From positions 62,001 to 126,000 of the forward strand of contig NZ_NTMR01000003.1 of assembly GCF_002307495.1 (NCBI RefSeq): a DNA stretch of 64,000 bases, given 5' to 3'. A program made the translations under genes and the position numbers. The DNA comes from Pseudomonas abyssi (lineage in GTDB: Bacteria > Pseudomonadota > Gammaproteobacteria > Pseudomonadales > Pseudomonadaceae). The notes under the pieces are model-generated. The model did no database searches, was not told where the DNA came from, and saw nothing but the letters and a program-made list of their open reading frames with translations. Below are positions 18,453 through 27,225 of this stretch, piece by piece (position 1 is the stretch's first letter; the number at the start of each line of letters is the position of its first letter).

Positions 18453-20348
18453 ATGTCTCAATCGACCTATAACGCCGATGCGCTGGAAGTCCTCAGCGGT
18501 CTGGACCCGGTGCGCCGTCGTCCGGGCATGTATACCGACACGACCCGTCCCAACCACCTGGCCCAGGAGGTCATAGACAACAGCGTCGACGAGGCTCTGG
18601 CCGGTCACGCGCGCACCATCAGCGTGGTCCTGCACCAGGACAATGCCCTGGAGGTCAGTGATGACGGGCGCGGCATGCCCGTGGATATTCACCCGGAGGA
18701 GGGCGTTTCCGGGGTCGAACTGATCCTTACGCGGCTGCATGCCGGCGGCAAGTTCTCCAACAAGAACTACCAGTTCTCCGGCGGTCTGCACGGGGTGGGT
18801 ATTTCGGTGGTCAACGCGCTGTCCCACAAGGTGGAAGTGCGGGTCAAGCGCGATGGGCAGGAATACGCCATGGCTTTTGCCAACGGCGACAAGGTGCGCG
18901 AACTGGAAGTCATTGGCACGGTCGGCAAGCGCAATACCGGCACGACCGTTACCTTCTGGCCAGACGCCAAGTATTTCGACTCGGCCAAGTTCAGTATCAC
19001 CCGGCTGAAGCATCTGCTCAAAGCCAAGGCGGTGCTCTGCCCTGGGCTCAAGGTGGACTTCGATGATCGCCAGTCCGGCGAGAAGATCAGCTGGTGTTAT
19101 GAAGATGGCCTGCGTGATTACCTGGTCGACGCCTGCGCCGAATGGCCGAAGCTGCCGGAGGAACCCTTCTCCGGGGCCTTTGCCGCCAAGCAGGAGGCGG
19201 TCGACTGGGCGGTGTTCTGGCTGCCCGAAAGCGGCGAGCTGGTGCAGGAAAGCTACGTCAACCTGATCCCGACCGCCCAGGGCGGTACCCACGTTAATGG
19301 CTTGCGCGCGGGGCTGCTCGAAGCCATTCGCGAATTCTGCGAGTTTCGCAATCTGCTGCCGCGCGGCCTCAAGCTGGCGCCAGAGGATATCTGGGAGCGC
19401 GTCAGTTATGTGCTGTCGCTGAAAATGGCGGAGGCCCAGTTCTCCGGTCAAACCAAGGAGCGGCTGTCCTCCCGCGAGTCCGCGGCCTTTGTTTCCGGCG
19501 TGGTCAAGGATGCCTTCAGCCTGTGGCTGAACCAGCACGCCGATATCGGCCAGCAGATTGCTGAAATGGCGATCAGTCATGCCGGCCGCCGTCTCAAGGC
19601 CGGCAAGAAGATCGAGCGCAAGCGGATCACTCAGGGCCCGGCGTTGCCGGGCAAGCTGGCCGATTGCGTAGGGCAGGACAGCTCCCGCTCTGAACTCTTT
19701 CTGGTCGAGGGGGACTCGGCCGGTGGTAGTGCCAAGCAGGCTCGCGACAAGGAGTTTCAGGCGATCATGCCGCTGCGCGGCAAGATCCTGAATACCTGGG
19801 AGGTTGAGTCCAGCGAAGTGCTGGGATCGCAGGAGGTACATGATATTGCGGTTGCCATCGGGGTGGACCCGGGTGCCGCGAGCCTGGAGCAGCTGCGTTA
19901 CGGCAAAATCTGCATCCTGGCCGATGCCGACTCCGACGGCCTGCACATTGCCACCTTGCTGTGCGCGCTCTTTGTCCGTCACTTCCGTCCCTTGGTTGAG
20001 GCCGGGCATGTGTTTGTTGCCATGCCGCCGCTGTACCGGGTGGATATCGGCAAGGACGTGTATTACGCCCTGGACGATGCCGAGAAACAGGGCATTCTTG
20101 ATCGCATCGAGGCCGAGGGTAAGCGTGGCAAGATTCAGGTGACGCGCTTCAAGGGTCTGGGTGAAATGAACCCGTTGCAGTTACGCGAAACGACTATGGC
20201 GCCAGATACGCGGCGACTGGTGCAGCTGACCGTGGACGAGACACAGGATACCGAGCAGCTAATGGACATGCTGCTGGCCAAGAAACGTTCCTCTGACCGC
20301 AAGGCCTGGCTGGAAAGCAAGGGTGATCTGGCCGAGGTGCTGCTCTGA
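18453..20348 (+). CDS. parE: DNA topoisomerase IV subunit B
   Basis: ParE is the ATPase subunit of topoisomerase IV, which decatenates daughter chromosomes. The 631-residue protein has a GHKL ATPase domain (EVIDNSVDEALAG, DDGRGMPVD, GGLHGVGISVVNALS), a transducer domain, a TOPRIM domain (LFLVEGDSAGGSAKQ and LADADSDGLHI) and the C-terminal GLGEMNP element. It lacks the extra insert of E. coli GyrB, as ParE should. The stop overlaps the ATG of the following gene (20348), linking it to the unit that ends in parC. Confidence 0.96.
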   Translation: MSQSTYNADALEVLSGLDPVRRRPGMYTDTTRPNHLAQEVIDNSVDEALAGHARTISVVLHQDNALEVSDDGRGMPVDIHPEEGVSGVELILTRLHAGGKFSNKNYQFSGGLHGVGISVVNALSHKVEVRVKRDGQEYAMAFANGDKVRELEVIGTVGKRNTGTTVTFWPDAKYFDSAKFSITRLKHLLKAKAVLCPGLKVDFDDRQSGEKISWCYEDGLRDYLVDACAEWPKLPEEPFSGAFAAKQEAVDWAVFWLPESGELVQESYVNLIPTAQGGTHVNGLRAGLLEAIREFCEFRNLLPRGLKLAPEDIWERVSYVLSLKMAEAQFSGQTKERLSSRESAAFVSGVVKDAFSLWLNQHADIGQQIAEMAISHAGRRLKAGKKIERKRITQGPALPGKLADCVGQDSSRSELFLVEGDSAGGSAKQARDKEFQAIMPLRGKILNTWEVESSEVLGSQEVHDIAVAIGVDPGAASLEQLRYGKICILADADSDGLHIATLLCALFVRHFRPLVEAGHVFVAMPPLYRVDIGKDVYYALDDAEKQGILDRIEAEGKRGKIQVTRFKGLGEMNPLQLRETTMAPDTRRLVQLTVDETQDTEQLMDMLLAKKRSSDRKAWLESKGDLAEVLL

Positions 20349-21373
20349 TGCGTCATGCTGGTCTGCGCCTGCTGGGCGCCTGTGTGCTGCTGCTGAGCGG
20401 TTTTGCCAATGCTTTTGAACGAGCGCCCGAGTTGCAGCTGGAAGCCGCCCTGCCGGTAGACGGCATGCCGCGTGGCAACCTGTCTGCTTTGCAGCACTGT
20501 AATGGGCAGTTGCTGACGCTGTCTGACCGTGAGGACACCAGCCTGTTTGTGTTGCAGCGTGGCGAGCATGCCTATCAGGCGAGCGTAGAGAGCTTCACAC
20601 TGCCGGCCGACTCGCCCTCGATGTTGCCAGTCAAGTTGCTGGCCGGTGCCTGGTTGCGCGGGTTGAGCGGCCAGGCGCTGGATTTTGAAGGACTGGCCTG
20701 CGATGGCGAAGGCAACCGTTATCTGGTCAGCGAAAGTCAGCTGGGTGTCCTGCGTCTGCCGCCGCCCGCTGAGACGCCGGTGCAGGGTAGCTGGCTGGAT
20801 CTGGATCCGGCGGTCTACACCGAAGGGGAAGCCCGTGGTCTGTGGCAACAGGTCAACGCACTGGCCGAAGGGGTGGCGATTGATGCCCAGGCCGACACGC
20901 TGTGGCTGGCGGCCGAACGGCAGGGCAGGGGGCTGGTCAAGTTGCAGCGTCAGGGCGACCGCTGGGTCTGTCCTCTGGCTGGGTGTGTCCTGCTGGCTGA
21001 GCGCCGCTTCCTGCCGACCGAGCCTTTTGGTCCCGGTATTCTCAACCGTGAAGTCATGCCGGTCGACTTTTCCGATCTGGTGTTCTGGGAGGGATGGCTG
21101 TGGACCCTGGAGCGCAATGCGCATCAGGTGTGCCGGCGTAACGCACTTTCCGGCAAGCGCGAACGCTGCTGGTCCTTTGCCCAGTCGGTACTGGTTGAGC
21201 CCTATTTCTATCCGGACGCCCCGTTTGGTCTGGCAGAAGCCCTGCTGATCAGCGACGAGGGAATTGTCATCGGTCTGGACAACAACAACCGGCTGCGCCC
21301 GGATGGCGACGCGCGGCCCTGGTTGTTTCACTTTGCGCTGCCGGCGGACTGGCAGGAGGACGTGACGCCGTGA
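20348..21373 (+). CDS. Secreted esterase-like/phytase-like beta-propeller protein
   Basis: The 341-residue product has a signal peptide (MRHAGLRLLGACVLLLSGFANA) and then a sequence typical of the esterase-like-activity-of-phytase/SdiA-regulated propeller group: DFEGLACDGEGNRYLVSE, LAEGVAIDAQADTLWLAAE and a late GLAEALLISDEGIVIGLDNN. The acidic DFEGL and AEGVAID loops would bind metal. It is probably periplasmic or lipoprotein-free secreted. The gene is joined by overlaps to parE upstream and to the aspartic protease gene downstream. The function is not known; nothing obvious links it to chromosome decatenation. Confidence 0.75.
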   Translation: MRHAGLRLLGACVLLLSGFANAFERAPELQLEAALPVDGMPRGNLSALQHCNGQLLTLSDREDTSLFVLQRGEHAYQASVESFTLPADSPSMLPVKLLAGAWLRGLSGQALDFEGLACDGEGNRYLVSESQLGVLRLPPPAETPVQGSWLDLDPAVYTEGEARGLWQQVNALAEGVAIDAQADTLWLAAERQGRGLVKLQRQGDRWVCPLAGCVLLAERRFLPTEPFGPGILNREVMPVDFSDLVFWEGWLWTLERNAHQVCRRNALSGKRERCWSFAQSVLVEPYFYPDAPFGLAEALLISDEGIVIGLDNNNRLRPDGDARPWLFHFALPADWQEDVTP

Positions 21374-21894
21374 ACGAATCTACGCCTCCCTCCCAGCGCA
21401 AGCTGGGCACCGGCATGATGATTCTGGCGTGGATTGCCGGCCTGTTGCTGGCTGCCTTCTGGTTCAGTGGTGTGGAGGAGCGTCAACGCAATCCCAACCA
21501 AAACCCCGAGTCCAGTCGCCTGGACAGTGCGGTCGAGGTGCGCCTTGAGGCCAACCGCCAGGGGCACTATCTGGTCAACGGGCGCATCAACAGCAGCGCC
21601 GTTACCCTGCTGGTGGATACCGGGGCGAGTTTTGTTGCGGTGCCGGCCGGTCTGGCCGAGGAGCTGGGGCTGGAGCGCGGACGGCAATTTATGGTCGACA
21701 CCGCCAACGGCACAGCAGAAGGCTATGCCACCAGACTGAACAGCCTGCAGATTGGCGATATTCGCTTGCATGACGTCGAGGCCGGCATTGTTCCTGGCAT
21801 GGGTGGCGACGAAGTGCTGCTGGGCATGAGTGCCCTGCGCCAGCTGGATTTTCGTTCGCAGGGCGGTGATCTGCTGCTGCGACAGTATCAATGA
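21370..21894 (+). CDS. Membrane-anchored retropepsin-like aspartic protease (TIGR02281 family)
   Basis: The 174-residue product has one N-terminal membrane helix (GMMILAWIAGLLLAAFWFSG) and a single-domain clan AA protease fold with the catalytic loop LLVDTGASFVAVP and the flap-proximal VDTANGTAEGYATRLNSLQ. Only one D-T-G is present, so activity requires a homodimer, as for retropepsins. It should sit on the periplasmic face of the inner membrane. The GTG start overlaps the upstream stop. Substrates are unknown. Confidence 0.85.
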   Translation: MNESTPPSQRKLGTGMMILAWIAGLLLAAFWFSGVEERQRNPNQNPESSRLDSAVEVRLEANRQGHYLVNGRINSSAVTLLVDTGASFVAVPAGLAEELGLERGRQFMVDTANGTAEGYATRLNSLQIGDIRLHDVEAGIVPGMGGDEVLLGMSALRQLDFRSQGGDLLLRQYQ

Positions 21895-21940
21895 GTTTTC
21901 AAGCGGGTAGCCTGGCGCTGCCCACCTGTGGAGATGAAAC

Positions 21941-24223
21941 ATGAGTGATGGACTGGACCTGAGCCTGGATGGCGTAGAGCGTCGCTCGCTGGCGTCCTTT
22001 ACCGAGGAAGCCTACCTCAACTATTCCATGTACGTGATCATGGACCGTGCGTTGCCGCACATCGGCGACGGCCTCAAGCCGGTACAGCGGCGCATTGTCT
22101 ATGCCATGAGCGAGCTTGGGCTGTCGGCCAGCTCGAAGCACAAGAAGTCGGCCCGCACCGTGGGTGACGTGCTGGGTAAATACCATCCGCATGGCGATTC
22201 GGCCTGTTACGAAGCCATGGTGCTGATGGCGCAGCCCTTCTCTTATCGCTATCCGCTGGTAGACGGACAGGGCAACTGGGGCGCGCCGGACGATCCCAAG
22301 TCCTTCGCCGCCATGCGTTACACCGAAGCCCGTCTGGCGCGCTACAGCGAGGTGTTGCTGGCGGAGCTGGGGCAGGGCACGGTGGACTGGCAGCCGAACT
22401 TTGACGGCACCATGGACGAGCCCATGGTGCTGCCGGCTCGTCTACCCAATCTGCTGCTCAATGGTACGACTGGCATCGCCGTGGGCATGGCCACCGATAT
22501 TCCGCCGCATAACCTCAAGGAGGTAGCGGCGGCCTGTGTGCGTCTGCTGGATGACCCGGGCGCTGGCCTCGACGAGATTCTCGAGCATGTGCAGGGGCCG
22601 GATTTCCCCACCGAAGCGGAGATTATTACCCCCCGTCACGAGCTGCTGAAGATGTACGCCAGTGGGCGTGGTTCGGTGCGTTGCCGTGCAGTGTGGGATA
22701 AGGAAGATGGCGAGGTGGTCATCACTGCGCTGCCGCATCAGGTGTCCGGGGCCAAGGTGCTGGAGCAGATTGCCGCGCAGATGCAGAACAAGAAGCTGCC
22801 GATGGTCGCGGACCTGCGGGACGAGTCAGATCATGAAAACCCGACGCGCATTGTCATCGTGCCGCGTTCCAACCGGGTCGATCTGGACGATCTGATGCAG
22901 CACCTGTTTGCCACCACCGACCTGGAGCACAGCTACCGGGTCAACATGAACGTGATCGGCACCGACGGCAAGCCGGCGGTCAAGGATCTCTGGACCCTGC
23001 TCAGCGAGTGGCTGGGTTTCCGGGTGGCGACCGTGCGGCGCCGTCTGCAGTTCCGGCTGGACAAGGTGCTGGCTCGCCTGCACCTGTTGGATGGGTTGCT
23101 GGTTGCCTTCCTCAATCTGGATGAAGTGATTCACATCATTCGCACCGAGGACCACCCCAAGGCCGAGCTGATCGCCCGGTTTGATCTCAGCGAGCTGCAG
23201 GCCGACTACATTCTTGACACGCGTCTGCGTCAGCTCGCGCGCCTGGAAGAGATGAAGATTCGCGCCGAGCAGGATGCGCTGCGCGATGAACGTGACCACC
23301 TGCAGAGCGTGCTGGGTGACGAGCGCAAGCTGCGTAGCCTGGTGCGCGACGAACTGGTTGCCGATGCCGAGACCTACGGCGATGAGCGTCGCTCGCCGCT
23401 GGTGGAGCGCAAAGAGGCCAAGGCCCTGTCCGAAACCGATCTGGTGCCCTCTGAACCGGTGACCGTCGTGCTGTCGGAAAAGGGCTGGGTGCGTTGTGCC
23501 AAGGGGCATGATGTCGACGGCGCAGCGCTCAGCTACAAGGCGGGCGATGCCTACCTGGGGCAGGCCATCGGACGGTCCAATCAGCAGGCGGTGTTTATCG
23601 ACAGCAGCGGGCGCAGCTATTCGCTGGCAGCCCACACGTTGCCGTCGGCACGAGGGCAGGGTGAGCCATTGACCGGTCGTTTCAGCCCGCCAGCCGGCAC
23701 CAGCTTTGATGCCGTACTGATGCCCGAGGATGAGAGCCTGTATCTGTTGGCTTCGGATGCCGGCTACGGGTTCCTGGTCAAGGGCGAAGACATGCTGGCC
23801 AAGAACAAGAATGGCAAGGCGCTGCTGAATCTGCCCGAAGGTGGCCGCATCCTGACGCCGCAGCGCGTGCGATACCCGCAGAGCAGTCATCTGGCGGCGG
23901 TCTCCAACGAGGGACGTCTGCTGGTATTTCCGCTCAAGGACCTGCCGCAACTCTCCAAGGGCAAGGGCAACAAGATACTGTCGCTGCCCTCTGCTCGGGT
24001 TAAATCGCGCGAGGAGTTTGTTGCCGGATTGGCCGTGTTGCCGCCGGGGGCGCAGTTGGTGCTGACGGCTGGCAAGCGCACCCTGACGCTCAAGGCGGCG
24101 GATCTGGAGCATTACAGCGGTGAGCGGGGCCGCCGCGGCAACAAGCTGCCGCGGGGCTTCCAGAAAGTCGACGAGGTAGCTGTAGAGTTGCCGTCAGCCA
24201 GTGCGTCGGCCGAGGGCGTCTGA
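21941..24223 (+). CDS. parC: DNA topoisomerase IV subunit A
   Basis: ParC is the breakage-reunion subunit of topoisomerase IV. The 760-residue protein has the catalytic Tyr127 in [10 protein letters not shown], the quinolone-resistance region [11 protein letters not shown] with wild-type Ser87 and Glu91, and a C-terminal beta-pinwheel from about residue 500 ([16 protein letters not shown] and repeats). A GGAGAT ribosome site precedes the ATG, 46 bases after the protease gene. Together with parE it gives the full A2B2 enzyme. No sign of quinolone-selected change at the two hotspot residues. Confidence 0.96.
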   Translation: MSDGLDLSLDGVERRSLASFTEEAYLNYSMYVIMDRALPHIGDGLKPVQRRIVYAMSELGLSASSKHKKSARTVGDVLGKYHPHGDSACYEAMVLMAQPFSYRYPLVDGQGNWGAPDDPKSFAAMRYTEARLARYSEVLLAELGQGTVDWQPNFDGTMDEPMVLPARLPNLLLNGTTGIAVGMATDIPPHNLKEVAAACVRLLDDPGAGLDEILEHVQGPDFPTEAEIITPRHELLKMYASGRGSVRCRAVWDKEDGEVVITALPHQVSGAKVLEQIAAQMQNKKLPMVADLRDESDHENPTRIVIVPRSNRVDLDDLMQHLFATTDLEHSYRVNMNVIGTDGKPAVKDLWTLLSEWLGFRVATVRRRLQFRLDKVLARLHLLDGLLVAFLNLDEVIHIIRTEDHPKAELIARFDLSELQADYILDTRLRQLARLEEMKIRAEQDALRDERDHLQSVLGDERKLRSLVRDELVADAETYGDERRSPLVERKEAKALSETDLVPSEPVTVVLSEKGWVRCAKGHDVDGAALSYKAGDAYLGQAIGRSNQQAVFIDSSGRSYSLAAHTLPSARGQGEPLTGRFSPPAGTSFDAVLMPEDESLYLLASDAGYGFLVKGEDMLAKNKNGKALLNLPEGGRILTPQRVRYPQSSHLAAVSNEGRLLVFPLKDLPQLSKGKGNKILSLPSARVKSREEFVAGLAVLPPGAQLVLTAGKRTLTLKAADLEHYSGERGRRGNKLPRGFQKVDEVAVELPSASASAEGV

Positions 24224-24249
24224 TCGCTGCCTTGAGCAGCCAGCGCCGG

Positions 24250-25785
24250 CTAGGCCTGGCGCTGGTTGTACAGCGAGCTGAGCTGACGCTCGAGCAGCGA
24301 CTGATACGGCTCAAGCAGGCGTTCGATGCAGAAGGTGCCCGGCTGGCTGGCCAGCCGGCGGGTTGAGGCGCATTGGCGCAGCGGTGTGCTGGCGGCCAGC
24401 TCGGCGTCTACCAGGAGCAGGTTGCGGCTGTGCTGCAGCTGCTCCAGTACCTGCTGACAGGCGGGGTGTTCACCCAGCGCCTTTTCATCCAGCCCGACCA
24501 GCCCGGCGGCATGGCCCAGCGCCAACTGCAGGTGCAGGGCAGTACCGGTGTCAGCAATCTCGATCTGCAGATCATGACCGAGTACTCTCAGCAGCTCGCC
24601 GCAGCACAGGCTGTGTTTCAACTCCGCACCGCCCGCCTCCGGATTATCCCGAAACAGCAGTACGCTGGTGCCGTCGAACAGCGTGTGCTGCTCACCGCCG
24701 TAGAGCTGGCAGGCTCGTTGTACTTGCTGGCGATAGCGTTCAAGCAGTGTCATCAGCCGCTCGCGCGGCAGGCGGCGCAGCGCCTCCTGATTGCCCAGGC
24801 GCACCGCCAGCAGCGCCTGGCGCGCTGGTTCAGGCGCCGGTTCACTTGCTGCTGCGCTGTCAGTCGGGGCGTCGTCCGTGGCTGCCCCATTGTCGGTTTC
24901 TGCGCTGCTCTCTTGTGCCTGCGGCTCGTCTGTCGGCGTGCTCTGGCTGTCGTCGTCCGGCTCTGACGCCAGAGCGGGTGTTGCGACGCTCTCGACCTCA
25001 AGGTTATCGGCCGCCTCAATATAGGCGGGTGTTATCAGCGGGACGTGATCGGGCTCCGGCTCGGTTACAGGCTCCGGTTCCGGCGCGGGTTCTGGCAGCA
25101 GCCCGCGATGAGCAAGCAAGGCGCGCGATAGTTCGCCCAGCTCATCACGGCGGCGATAACCGGGGGCCGGGTAGCTGGGGGTGCTGTCCCACTCGGCCAG
25201 GGCGGAGAGCTGGCGTGACAGTTCTCGTGCACGATGCCAGGCCAGCAGGCCCCCGACACCACCAATAAGCAGCAGCCCCCAGATCAGGCGTTCAAGCAGC
25301 TGCTGCGCAGGCTGGTTGAAGGGCGCCGCGCTGAGAGTCAGCTGTACCTGACCGGCGAGCTGGTCCTGCAAGTGGACGGCTGCGGGGTAGCGTCCCTGGC
25401 CTGGTGCACGCAGATGGCGCGGCGGCTCGCTGCCGGCTTCGGCCAGCAGGCGGTTGTTGGGGGAGTAGAGGCTGACATGGGCGATCATCGGGTTCTGGGC
25501 CCACTGCGCCAACAGCATATTCAGGCTGAGACGGTCCTCGGCGGCCAGTGGCTCGGCGGCCGAGGCGGAGATCTGCCTGGCCAGCGCGCTACCCGTGCGG
25601 TCCGCCTGCTGGGCAATGTCCTGATTCAACTGCACCTTGCCAAGCCACAGCAGCAGAACGAGCATCAGCAGCATGGGTGCCAGTACCATCAGCGGCAGGG
25701 CACCGGCCAGTGTCAGGGAGCGGCGGCGCAGGTTGGCGTAGCAGCGTAAAAAGAGATTGTCCGGGGTAGAAGTTGGGCGGCTCAA
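24250..25785 (-). CDS. AhpA/YtjB-like inner-membrane protein with HAMP-like and cyclase-like regions
   Basis: A membrane protein of the YtjB/SMP group is encoded opposite serB in many gammaproteobacteria, and this gene holds that place. The 511-residue product has a TM helix (LTLAGALPLMVLAPMLLMLVL), a periplasmic stretch, a second TM (LIWGLLLIGGVGGLLAWH), a HAMP-like segment, a Pro/Glu/Asp-rich linker of about 90 residues, and a C-terminal domain with TLFDGTSVLLFRD that resembles a degenerate class III cyclase fold. No ATG fits; TTG 25785 gives a sensible N-terminus, and the open frame upstream of it runs into serB sequence and is not real. Confidence 0.65.
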   Translation of the reverse strand: MSRPTSTPDNLFLRCYANLRRRSLTLAGALPLMVLAPMLLMLVLLLWLGKVQLNQDIAQQADRTGSALARQISASAAEPLAAEDRLSLNMLLAQWAQNPMIAHVSLYSPNNRLLAEAGSEPPRHLRAPGQGRYPAAVHLQDQLAGQVQLTLSAAPFNQPAQQLLERLIWGLLLIGGVGGLLAWHRARELSRQLSALAEWDSTPSYPAPGYRRRDELGELSRALLAHRGLLPEPAPEPEPVTEPEPDHVPLITPAYIEAADNLEVESVATPALASEPDDDSQSTPTDEPQAQESSAETDNGAATDDAPTDSAAASEPAPEPARQALLAVRLGNQEALRRLPRERLMTLLERYRQQVQRACQLYGGEQHTLFDGTSVLLFRDNPEAGGAELKHSLCCGELLRVLGHDLQIEIADTGTALHLQLALGHAAGLVGLDEKALGEHPACQQVLEQLQHSRNLLLVDAELAASTPLRQCASTRRLASQPGTFCIERLLEPYQSLLERQLSSLYNQRQA

Positions 25786-25947
25786 GGCAAGACTCGACTG
25801 GTGGCGGAGGCGGCACCCTGATGTAACCGGGCAGCGACGCGTTGGGCGAGTATAGCTATTCGCGAAAAGCGGAAAAAGGCTGATCTGTGAGCTGGTTGCC
25901 AAATGCGGGTAGAATAGCCGCCAGTTCCATCTGCCGGAGTGTGCGTC

Positions 25948-27159
25948 TTGAAGGAAATTGTCCTGATCAACATCACTGGCCCTGATCGTCCGGGCCTGAC
26001 TGCTGCCATCACTGGCCTGCTGGCCAAGGCGCAGGTCCATATTCTGGATATCGGCCAGGCTGTTATTCACGACACCCTGTCCTTCGGGATTCTGGTGGAA
26101 ATGCCGGCCGGGCAAGGCAGCTCTGATGTGCTCAAGGATGTGTTGTTTCGAGGCTATGAGCTGGACCAGCAAGTACGTTTCACTCCAGTCAGCGCCGAAG
26201 AGTACAGCCGCTGGGTAGAGGGGCAGGGCAAGGCGCGGCATATCGTAACGCTGCTGGCCCGTCGGGTTACCGCCGAGCACATTGCGCGGGTGAGCGAGAT
26301 TACTGCTCGCTATGGCCTCAATATTGATCATATCGACCGTTTGTCGGGGCGCATCCCAGAAGGTCTGCCGGAAGATCAGGGCAAGGGCTGCATCGAGTTC
26401 TCGGTGCGCGGTGAGCCGGCGGATGCGGCAGCCCTGCGCGCCGAGTTCCTGGCTATCGCTCAGGAGCTGAGTGTGGATATCGCCTTTCAGCAAGACAGCC
26501 TGTTCCGCCGCAATCGCCGGCTGGTGGTGTTCGATATGGACTCCACGCTGATCGATGCCGAGGTGATCGATGAGCTGGCCAAGGCCGCGGGCGTGGGCGA
26601 GGCGGTGGCGGAGATCACTGAGCGGGCGATGCGTGGCGAGCTGGATTTTCGTGCCAGCTTCCGTGAGCGCATGGCGTTGCTCAAGGGCTTGCCGGTCTCC
26701 ACGCTCGACAGCATTGCCGAATCACTGCGCCTGACCGAGGGCGCAGAAACCCTGATAGCCCAGCTAAGACGTCTGGGCTACAAGACGGCGATTCTGTCCG
26801 GGGGATTCAACTATTTTGCCGAGCGCCTGCAGCAGCGCCTGGGTATCGACTACGTCTATGCCAACGCCTTGCCGGTCGAGAATGGTCTGGTGACCGGTGA
26901 GGTTGAGGAGCCGATTGTAGACGGTCAGCGCAAGGCTGAGCTGCTGCGCCAACTGGCCCAGCAGGAGGGAATCAGCCTGGAGCAGACCATCGCCGTGGGC
27001 GACGGCGCCAACGATCTGCCGATGCTCTCCATTGCCGGGCTGGGTGTGGCGTTTCGTGCCAAGCCGCTGGTCAAACAGTCTGCCAAGCAGGCCATTTCGA
27101 CTCTGGGGCTGGATGGCATTCTGTATCTGCTGGGCTTCCGCGACCGGGATGGCGCCTGA
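25948..27159 (+). CDS. serB: Phosphoserine phosphatase
   Basis: SerB dephosphorylates phosphoserine in the last step of serine synthesis. The 403-residue protein has two N-terminal ACT-type regulatory domains (INITGPDRPGLTAAITG; HIVTLLARRVTAEHIAR) and a HAD phosphatase domain with the nucleophile in FDMDSTLIDAEVIDELA and a late GDGANDLPML. The start is probably TTG 25948, nine bases after CCGGAG and giving MKEIVLINITG; GTG 25939 is in frame. A TAGAAT -10-like hexamer at 25910-25915 lies upstream. Confidence 0.95.
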   Translation: MKEIVLINITGPDRPGLTAAITGLLAKAQVHILDIGQAVIHDTLSFGILVEMPAGQGSSDVLKDVLFRGYELDQQVRFTPVSAEEYSRWVEGQGKARHIVTLLARRVTAEHIARVSEITARYGLNIDHIDRLSGRIPEGLPEDQGKGCIEFSVRGEPADAAALRAEFLAIAQELSVDIAFQQDSLFRRNRRLVVFDMDSTLIDAEVIDELAKAAGVGEAVAEITERAMRGELDFRASFRERMALLKGLPVSTLDSIAESLRLTEGAETLIAQLRRLGYKTAILSGGFNYFAERLQQRLGIDYVYANALPVENGLVTGEVEEPIVDGQRKAELLRQLAQQEGISLEQTIAVGDGANDLPMLSIAGLGVAFRAKPLVKQSAKQAISTLGLDGILYLLGFRDRDGA

Positions 27160-27225
27160 GCTGGATAGGAATGCGCTGATAAATCCCACGTGTCCTTGCG
27201 GGATGTATCAGCGCTTCCTTGCGAG

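Noticed and set aside
22181-22330. Quinolone-resistance change in parC
   Set aside because: The hotspot residues read Ser87 and Glu91, the wild-type state.
25786-26493. N-terminal extension of the AhpA-like gene to 26493
   Set aside because: It would run antisense through the serB start and N-terminal ACT domain; the added residues match nothing.
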